Part shown: positions 56,700-64,000 of the stretch, one piece after another
Position numbering within the stretch: position 1 is the stretch's first letter
Layout: every line of letters begins with the position of its first letter
Origin: Strongylocentrotus purpuratus
Lineage: Eukaryota > Echinodermata > Echinoidea > Camarodonta > Strongylocentrotidae
DNA length: 64,000 nt
Direction: 5' to 3'
NCBI RefSeq assembly: GCF_000002235.5
Contig: NW_022145599.1
Location: forward strand, 3,913,677 to 3,977,676
The notes under the pieces: generated by a model
Told to the model about the DNA's origin: nothing
What the model saw: the letters and a program-made list of their open reading frames with translations, nothing else
Databases searched by the model: none
Made by a program: the position numbers and the translations under genes

Positions 56700-57990
56700 A
56701 CTTGTAATATCAACAATTCCAAATCCCTGTTGTGGCCTGTAAAGAATTCATCAATTCTATGAGGACAATAATGAGAGATTTAGGACAGTAACCCATCCAT
56801 ACTGTGCCCAAATGTTATGGCATCTTTAAAGCGTCCTAATTTTGAACCAACTTAGTCATCTTATATGGCCCCTAAATTTCAAAGCGCATCAGAAGAACCC
56901 TAACTTCAGACTTGTCATTGTTCACAGTGAATTAATAAGTTCTACATTTGGTGACAGGGTTTATCGCCAACAAATTGTATGTTTTGTGTGTATAATTATA
57001 AGGACATATTTTCTTTATATCAGACCACTGCAGTACATTTGCTTATAATTCAAACAACACTCTTTGTGTCCTTTGAATTTGTTCCATCAAATAGTACTTT
57101 GGGAAGATACATGACTGCATTACAGGCGCTTATTTGTACATGTATCTGTGGAGTGCGGATATCTGGGTGAAAACAAAAAAATTGTGACCGACTGCATGTA
57201 AAAATGTATATTACTTTAAACGCTATCATACTGTATGTGCAAGAAAAAAAAGTACATTACTAGACAAAATGTACCTTCATGATTTGTTGCGCGTATTAAA
57301 GTTTATCAACTGAAATCGTGACTTAAATTAAGCTTCCACAAATTGGCATCTTAATTATTATTCACGTACATTATGTCTGTACTGGGAAGGATATATTACT
57401 TAGGATATTATTATTCTCTGATTTTCTCCAACTTCATCTTCTTACAAGTTTAGTGTTTCATCACATGGTTTTGGTGAAATGGGTTTTTCATGATTCGATC
57501 AGTATTCTGCTTTAAGCTTTTTAATTAAAGCTGTAAAAATTCAACATTGGTCTTGTTATTTGTCGAACAGGACAAAAGTAGCCCCCCTCCCTGTCAATGC
57601 CAAATATATTTGTCATTTTGAGATTTGTCAACATAAATCGGACATTGAGTTGGGTGGATAATGATTCTTTACAAGTTTGATATATTTGGCTGCCCCTGTG
57701 GATGTATTATAAGCACTAGAAAATTTAGCCCCTAAAACACTTCTGCTTTCGAGAAAAATTGAATATAAAAATTTACCGGTGCTCCCGGTAAATTTTGATG
57801 AATTTCAAATAGCGTCTACGGCCGTACAATGGTAGCTGCGACCATGACAATCTCAGAATATGTAGTTGTGATATAAAATTTCCAAACGGAAATAGCTAAT
57901 CGGTCGATTTTAGTCAAAAACATTGTTTTATAGCTTGATTAATATCTTGACCTTGAGAGGGAACTATACAACATAAAGAGTTTATTATTT
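56700..57990. other. AT-rich sequence without recognised genes
   Basis: No conserved domain, exon or repeat was recognised; small palindromes such as TTTACCGG...CCGGTAAA (about 57772-57796) occur. Confidence 0.35.
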
Positions 57991-57994
57991 ACAA

Positions 57995-58120
57995 TTTCTT
58001 AACTTTAGACTCGATTTCAACCGCGACAACGATCACTGAATATTGAAGGATCGCATATGCTTCCAAATTTTTTGTTTCAACCAAATTCATGACCCCATAC
58101 CAAAACTGTGTATTACCTTT
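57995..58120. repeat. Dispersed repeat, inverse of 6076-6190
   Basis: CGATTTCAACCGCGACAACG, CACTGAATATTG and CATGACCCCATACCAAAACT are diverged complements of the segment near 6076-6190 in the EGF-CCP intron. Family unknown. Confidence 0.65.
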
Positions 58121-58489
58121 ATTAAATAAATAAAGCATTATCTTGTATGCCTTACACACAATCTGTTTGAAAATTGAAAATTGAAAATTTGTTAATTTCT
58201 GCATACAAAGCAAATGGGAGAGGAGCTCACAAGATACATGTATACGTCACAGAGTTGCCAACTGGAAATGAAATTAGCAAACATAATTATGACATAATCA
58301 TGTACATGTATAAAGTTTATATAATTTGGGTTTCTCCTTGTTGTAGACATAAAAAAGAAGTTTTATGTGAATTTGTAATCATGAACAAAATGAGAAAGAA
58401 AGTGAAAGATGAGGTAAAAGGTATAGTAAGGGATGAAAATATATTCAGGTCCTCATAAACCTAAATAAAAATTACAGTAAAATTTATTC

Positions 58490-58640
58490 TAGCACAAAGA
58501 AATGGAGAAAGAGAAGGAATAGACTGGGACAGAAAGGGAAAAAGAAGGAAAAGAGAAGGAAAGAGTGGGACAGAAATGGATAGAGGAAGAGAAAGAGAGA
58601 GAGAGAGAGAGAGGGAGAGAAAGAAAGAGAGAGTTTGTGA
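58490..58640. repeat. Purine-rich (GA)n tract
   Basis: Plus-strand A/G-rich repeats (GGGACAGAAA, GAGAGAGAGAGAG) over about 150 bases. Confidence 0.9.
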
Positions 58641-58679
58641 GTCATACAAGGAGTACACTGTATTTCCTTCCATTTCTTA

Positions 58680-59435
58680 AAAAATGAAAAATCATGGAGC
58701 TAAAAGTTGTACATACATGTATGCATGCACAAGGCTTATAGTACATTGTACAGTACTAAGAACTGGAATCTCATCCATTCCAATGTGTTATGTAATGGTA
58801 CAATTTCTACCAAGTTGACCTTCATCTCAGTAGGAGGCATGCAAGCCAGCTCTGATAGTGAATGTCAATCATTGTTACCATGACGATCCCTCTCAGAGCT
58901 AAGCTCCTCCTATAAGCACAATAAATGCTTATGGGCTCACTTGTTGTACAGACCCTGTGTCAGGAGCAGCTTCAGTACATGGCCTATGGTAGTCTTATAG
59001 TGCAGACTCACTTTTACGACTGACCAGGGTTTGTGCTTGCAGACTACTCAGCGATGTAGTAGCTTCTCGATTTTGCACACGAACCGCAGATTCTCTGTCC
59101 GCAATGAGCTTGCGAAATAACCTAATGTTTGTCGAACTGGCAACAACTAATGTATGCAGTTTGGATTCTGTCTATTGAAATAATATTATCCTTATCAGGT
59201 GAAAGAAATATTTTGTATCGAGGCACTTCACAAAGACGTATGCATTAAATTTGGTTACATTACGAAAATTGCCAATGGCATCGCAAATGCAATACCTCCG
59301 TAGAGATACGTACGCATTCACCGAAAAGTGAAACCACGTATTGTATCGAGGGCGGTCTGTGTGCGACGGCCGTAAACCTGAGTGCTCTGCGTCCGTGAAG
59401 GTCTGTATGTTGCTGAGCGAAATCTCGCTATTGTT
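58680..59435. other. No gene recognised
   Basis: Contains an imperfect inverted repeat around 58830-58915 (AGGAGGCATGCAAGCCAGC / AGCTAAGCTCCTCCT). No coding or RNA features are supported. Confidence 0.35.
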
Positions 59436-59439
59436 AAAT

Positions 59440-59507
59440 ACGCCACTGGTCCGTCGCATTTCGGCCCCCCCCCCCCCCCCCCCAATGAAAAGAAATCGTC
59501 GCCCCTG
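59440..59507. mobile_element. Fragment of the hAT-like family's right end
   Basis: A C run followed by AAAAGAAATCGTCGCCCCTG matches the right end of the element at 25032-25962 (GAAAGAAATCGCCGCCCCTG). TACGCCACTGG just upstream is another reversed element end. Confidence 0.65.
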
Positions 59508-60094
59508 CATGTAGAGCATAATTCAGATGTATTTTGAAACAAGTTAAACGCAAAATAAAAGTGAATGAAACAGCGATAACACTAAAAGAACAAGAACAAC
59601 AACTTACATAACTTGAGGCCAACGTCATTCACTATATGAATACGATTGGTCTGAAATTGTGTTTGTTATTGTCTTACGTCTGTTCTCGAACTGATTTTGA
59701 CTTTTTGTAACGTTTAGGATCCCACAGAGAGTGAAAACTGCTTCGCATTTTTGGTCAGCTAAATGTGTATTCATCGTTTGATGCCCCAATTCAATTCCAA
59801 ATTTCCAACGTCAAATTACACAGTAGTAATCTTTCTACAAACCAAATATTTACACCAATTGGGTTGCATAATATGTTGGCACCAAGTTTAGTGGATATCT
59901 GAATATGCATTATTCCTGGCGTCACAGACGTGCGTCATGCAATCAAAACTTTGACCCGGGCCAACAAGTTATGAAATTTGGAAAGTGTAGTCGGCTTATT
60001 GATACCGTAGTGTGATGATTGTTATTTTCTTGTCTTTCCTCACTTAAAATGCAGATTATGTGCAACCCCCCCCCCCCCCCAGTTCAAATACCTA

Positions 60095-60225
60095 GACCAG
60101 TTTTGGAAACGCCCCCTCTCAACAAATGAAATGGAAGCTCTTATTACCAATCATGTGAAAGAATATGTTTTGACTAATACGTGATGATACACATTTTGCC
60201 GGGAAACCGCCTACTAATAATTGGT
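60095..60225. repeat. Dispersed repeat, inverse of 26360-26510
   Basis: GGAAACGCCCC, AATGGAAGCTCTTATTACC, GTGAAAGAATATGTTTTGAC and GGGAAACCGCC are complements of the 26360-26510 copy. Confidence 0.65.
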
Positions 60226-60419
60226 AAATAATCATATCGATCCGGCCTAAATAGATTACGCGAATGCACTTCAACATTGAACATTTGGGCATATATTTCT
60301 GCTTTTTTGCGAATTTAGGCTGAAGTAGTGCCATCTAAAACCTCTGAAGGCAATATTTAAACAATATTGAATGGATATTTTGCACCCAAACCATCTTTAG
60401 TAATATCATTTTGTGTAAT

Positions 60420-61740
60420 GGTTTATTTAGGAAAATGGACATTTAATACTAGTGAGTTGTTAGATAACATCACTCAGCCTGATTTGATTGAAGATATATC
60501 TCATTAATGAAACAGTGTAAAGGCTAACCACCGCCATTAAGCCAGGCACCAAATTTAGTAATCTTCTTTTATGTATCTAAAGACCGAGGTTTCCCAGATT
60601 TATTTAGGGGAATGGAAGGTTGATATTGTTAAGTTATTCGCCGATAACATCACTCAGTCTGATTTGATCCAAGATATATCTCATAAATGAATCAATGTTA
60701 AAGCTATATATTCTCAAACAAACTTCCACCGCAATTAAAGGGACTTGGAAACATCGTTCAGATGAGAGCAAATGGTGACTTCAATGACTAAATGTATAAT
60801 TAAAGATAATCTGAAAAAATTGAGTAAAAACAGACCATTATTAATATTACAAAATTGGGAAAATGATCTGATCGATTTCTTAATTCTCCCAACTCTATTA
60901 TTACAATTTAATTACATTTTAGGTGAATAAACAAAATGTTACAAAGCAATGCATTGACTCCATATACCATTCCAGACATTTAGATGTTTAAAGATTTTTA
61001 AAGTCCTGCTATATGTCTTATTTTCATGGAAAAACGGTTGGAAAAATTCAAAAATGGTTGGGAGAATTTACTATCAGAGGGTGTCCCCCAGTGGATTATT
61101 TCAGGTTTTTTGTGCATGTCAGAGAGTTATTGTAGTAGAAGGAATATAATAAGTAAAACTTCATACAAAAATTACGCAGTTTTTTCATCAACCTTCATAA
61201 ATGTTACCGAGTCACTTTGAGCCAGATTGATATTGATAAGTTGTTCGATAACACTCAGTCAGTTTGATTTGGTTTGGGATATATATCATGAATGACACAG
61301 TGTAAAGCTAGGCTATATAGTCTCAAACAAACCCACACCATTAAACTTCAAGCTCAATGACACATGACCAGGTTATTATTTCAAATTCATGGATATACAC
61401 ACGGCGACAATTTCAATATAAAATGTAAGTTCTACGCACTTAAATCTTTGGTCTGGAAACAATTATTTGCCCATTGTTGTATATTGTATTTCTTCACTAA
61501 CAATGAATTCACATTGTAATCAAGTTTCAAATTCCCAGGTTTATTTAGGAGAATAGAAGATTGATATTGTTAAGTTGTTTGATTTGATTGGAGATATTTT
61601 GTCATTAAAAACAGTGTAAAGGCTATATAGTCTCAAACAAATTAACCTACACCATTAAACTTCAAGCTCACTCACACATGATATATTTCGCACTTAAATC
61701 TTTGGTCTGGAAACAATTATTTGCCCATTGTTGTATTTTT
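60420..61740. repeat. Degenerate tandem array, last units about 253 bp apart
   Basis: At least four diverged units share TTTATTTAGG, GATATTGTTAAGTTGTT, TGATTTGATT..GATAT, ACAGTGTAAAGGCTATATAG, TCTCAAACAAA and CACCATTAAACTTCAAGCTC. The marker ACTTAAATCTTTGGTCTGG recurs at 61439 and 61692. The array resumes after the LINE at 63756, showing the LINE landed inside it. Confidence 0.8.
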
Positions 61741-61742
61741 TT

Positions 61743-63755
61743 CAATTCAATTCAATTTATTTATTCATCATCCATAAAAATTATAACAGATATTGACAAT
61801 ATTTGACGATGCATAACAATAATAACAATAGATGAAAGGATACCTTCAAAAAAAGCACGGGGCTTGTACAATAGAAGGCACCTGAACAAAGTTAAATAAT
61901 ACATTTATAATTGCAAAATAATTCACCCAGCCACAAAACACAATAGTCACACACAAAAATGCGCCGACACACAAACACACACACACACACACACGCATAC
62001 ACACACACCCTCACTCACAAACTAACTAACTACTAACCGAAATGTAACGTAAACAATCTTTTGAAAATCATTGTTGGAGTACATCAAGTATTGTAACTGT
62101 TAACGAAATGCTGGTTAAGTTTACGTTTGAATACATTGAGTGTGGTTGCATCGGAAATACAATTTTCAATTTCGTTTAAAATTTTGGGACCAGTATACCG
62201 AATGGATCTTATATCTAACGAATTTTGAGGTTTTGGCAGTCGAAATTTCATTGAATTGCGGGTAAAATGTGAATGAATATCTGAATTTAGCTGAAACATA
62301 TCATGAAACGAAAGTGGAAGAGTATTGTTTATATATCGATACATGAAAATACCAACAAGATATTTATATATGTCAAAAATGTTTAAAAGATTTAACGAAT
62401 GAAAAATAGGACTAGAATGGGCAAGATAATGCGAAAGAGTACAAATTCGAATAGCTTGTTTCTGTTTCTTAAAAATACTTACTAATCTGGTTTTACACGC
62501 TGAACCCCATACAATATTACCATACATGAGATACGGCAAGATAAGAGCATTGTATAATAGAATTAATATATGTGGGGGTACTGTATATTTCAATTTATAT
62601 AAAATTCCAATGGTTTTACTTATTTTATTACAGACATGTCTGACATGAAAATCCCATTTTAGATAACAATCAACATGTATACCAAGGAAATTATGACAGT
62701 CGACGAAATCAATCAACTCTCCGTCCAATTGTACTTTGGGTAAAGCGATACTCCGTGAATTGTTCAAACAAAAATATATACATTTAGTTTTTTTAACATT
62801 GAGACATAGCTTGTTTGTTCTTAACCATTCAACAACCTTGATAAGTTCTGTATTTGTTTGACATATTAAGTCATTCTGATTATAATTTGAGGCAATCAAA
62901 CAAGTATCATCTGCGTATTGAATAAAGTGAAACAATTTTGAAACACAATATAAATCATTAACATATAATAGGAACAATAGAGGACCTAGAATTGATCCTT
63001 GAGGAATACCTGTTTTGATCAAAAGTTTTTTAGAAATATGAGTTTTATACATTGTACATTGATTTCTGTTTGTTAAATAATCTTTAAACCATAAATAGGG
63101 TATACCACGAATACCATATCTAGATAACTTAGAAAGTAATATGTCGTGATCCATTACATTTAAAGCTTTCGACAGGTCTAAAAATATACCGATAACAAAC
63201 TTATTTGAGTGCAATGCGTTACATACTGTATCACTAAAATCAATAAGAGCATGATTAGTTGAATGGTTTGGCCGAAAGCCATATTGATGCATGTATAAAA
63301 TATTGTTATGTTCAAGAAATTTATATAGACGAACGTAAACTAATTTTTCTAGTAACTTTGAAATATATCATAAGGATCCCCTGTTTTTGGTACAGGAACA
63401 ATTTTTGCAGTTTTAAGCCGGTTTGGAAATTTTCCAGTCGAAATTGATAAATTCATAATGTGCATCAACGGACGGGCTATAGCGTGAATAGATTTCTTTG
63501 CTATATTTTGACTAACATCATCAACTCCAGTGCTATTTGTATTCTTTAAATTCCTAAAAATATTTATAATTTCGTTTTCAGATGTAGGGCACAAAAATAA
63601 CGAATTTGGATTTGATGCGTTCATGTAATCCAAATGGTGTTTATAAGAGCGAGGAATCTGGGCAGCTGTTTTGGTTCCAACGTCATTAAACATTCTATTG
63701 AACAGTTCGGATATTTCGCACTCATTGTCTACTATCACACCGTTGACTTTGTATA
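61743..63755 (-). mobile_element. 5'-truncated CR1/L2-like LINE with target duplication
   Basis: The minus-strand 3' end carries tandem TTGAA-type pentamers (about 61743-61760). The 5' end is cut within ORF2 near 63755. TTGTATTTTTT flanks both ends (61731-61742 and 63756-63767), a target-site duplication of about 11-12 bp from target-primed insertion into the 253-bp repeat. Microsatellite CA repeats lie in the 3' UTR (about 61974-62010). Confidence 0.8.
62084..63738 (-). pseudogene. CR1/L2-like reverse transcriptase, nearly intact but with a small deletion
   Basis: The upstream part (63738-63349) reads to VPVPKTGDPYDI then stops. The downstream part (63292-62084, 402 codons) has MHQYGFRPNHSTNHAL, FLDLSKALNVMDHDIL, GIPQGSILGPLLFLLYVNDL, the catalytic YADD and FLGIHVDCYLKWDFHV, ending in a clean stop. 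Between them SKLLEKLVYVRLYKFLE is encoded in another frame: the YRPISLLP block, about 40 nt, is missing. The element could not transpose on its own. The 3' half is otherwise well preserved, so it is young. Confidence 0.85.
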
Positions 63756-64000
63756 TTGTATTTTTTCACTGACAATGAATTCACATTGTAATCAAGTTTT
63801 TTTTAAAGTTTCCCAGGTTCATTTAGGAGAATAGAAGATTGATATTGTTAAGTTGTTCGATAACATCACTCATTTTGATTTGATTGGATATATTTTGTCA
63901 TTAAAAACAGTGTAAAGGCTATATAGTCTCAAACAAATTAACCTACACCATTAAACTTCAAGCTCACTCACACATGATATATTGCGACACTTTCAAGGCT
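63756..64000. repeat. Continuation of the 253-bp tandem repeat
   Basis: ACAATGAATTCACATTGTAATC, TTTAGGAGAATAGAAGATTG and the ACAGTGTAAAGGCTATATAG block match the unit at about 61500-61690. It continues past the window edge. Confidence 0.85.

Overview
The window reads as nuclear DNA of a marine invertebrate, most likely an echinoderm and perhaps a sea urchin. This rests on intron-split genes with GT/AG sites, SUEL-type (sea-urchin-egg-lectin) domains, long homopolymer C/G tracts and a dense mixture of LINEs, tRNA-derived SINEs and MITEs. The species is an inference; amphioxus or hemichordate is not excluded.

3.0-26.0 kb (+ strand): one multi-exon gene is the main cellular gene. Its visible exons encode a cytoplasmic tail plus a transmembrane segment (3059-3335), an EGF-like module behind a Gly-Thr-Asp-Pro linker (5070-5228), twelve tandem CCP/sushi exons (6970-15978) and two SUEL/rhamnose-binding lectin exons (23459-23761 and 24630-24922, ending in a stop). 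Internal junctions are all phase 1, so the pieces join in frame. The predicted product is a type II membrane protein with an EGF-CCP(n)-SUEL2 ectodomain, plausibly a recognition or adhesion receptor. The CCP array is evolving by tandem duplication: one recent two-unit duplication, one exon with a 1-nt deletion, a decayed exon tail in the intron of each repeat unit that I compared, and an orphan half exon 17 kb downstream (33.36 kb).

16.3-23.1 kb: the intron between the CCP array and the lectin exons is filled with mobile DNA: a hAT-like element, a tRNA-SINE, a decayed RTE/BovB-like LINE on the minus strand, and a 920-bp almost perfect palindrome flanked by TA. 25.0-26.0 kb: another hAT-like element sits inside a duplicated copy of the last lectin exon.

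26.5-32.1 kb: a decayed CR1-like LINE (minus strand) carries nested insertions, including a 2.2-kb inverted-repeat transposon that itself contains a 0.9-kb MITE. 33-47 kb: minisatellites, a satellite with units of about 115-123 bp, TTAA-flanked and foldback MITEs, an unrecognised minus-strand exon (36234-36503), a THAP-domain first exon (38779-38845), and fragments of Gypsy elements and LINEs.

47.7-53.1 kb: an apparently intact two-ORF non-LTR retrotransposon (zinc-knuckle ORF1; endonuclease-RT-RNase H ORF2). 53-64 kb: mostly gene-poor, with a RecQ-like helicase pseudo-exon (55.0 kb), LINE tails, and a 5'-truncated CR1/L2-like LINE inserted into a tandem repeat of about 253 bp at the right edge.

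All element and domain names come from reading motifs by eye; no database search was run.
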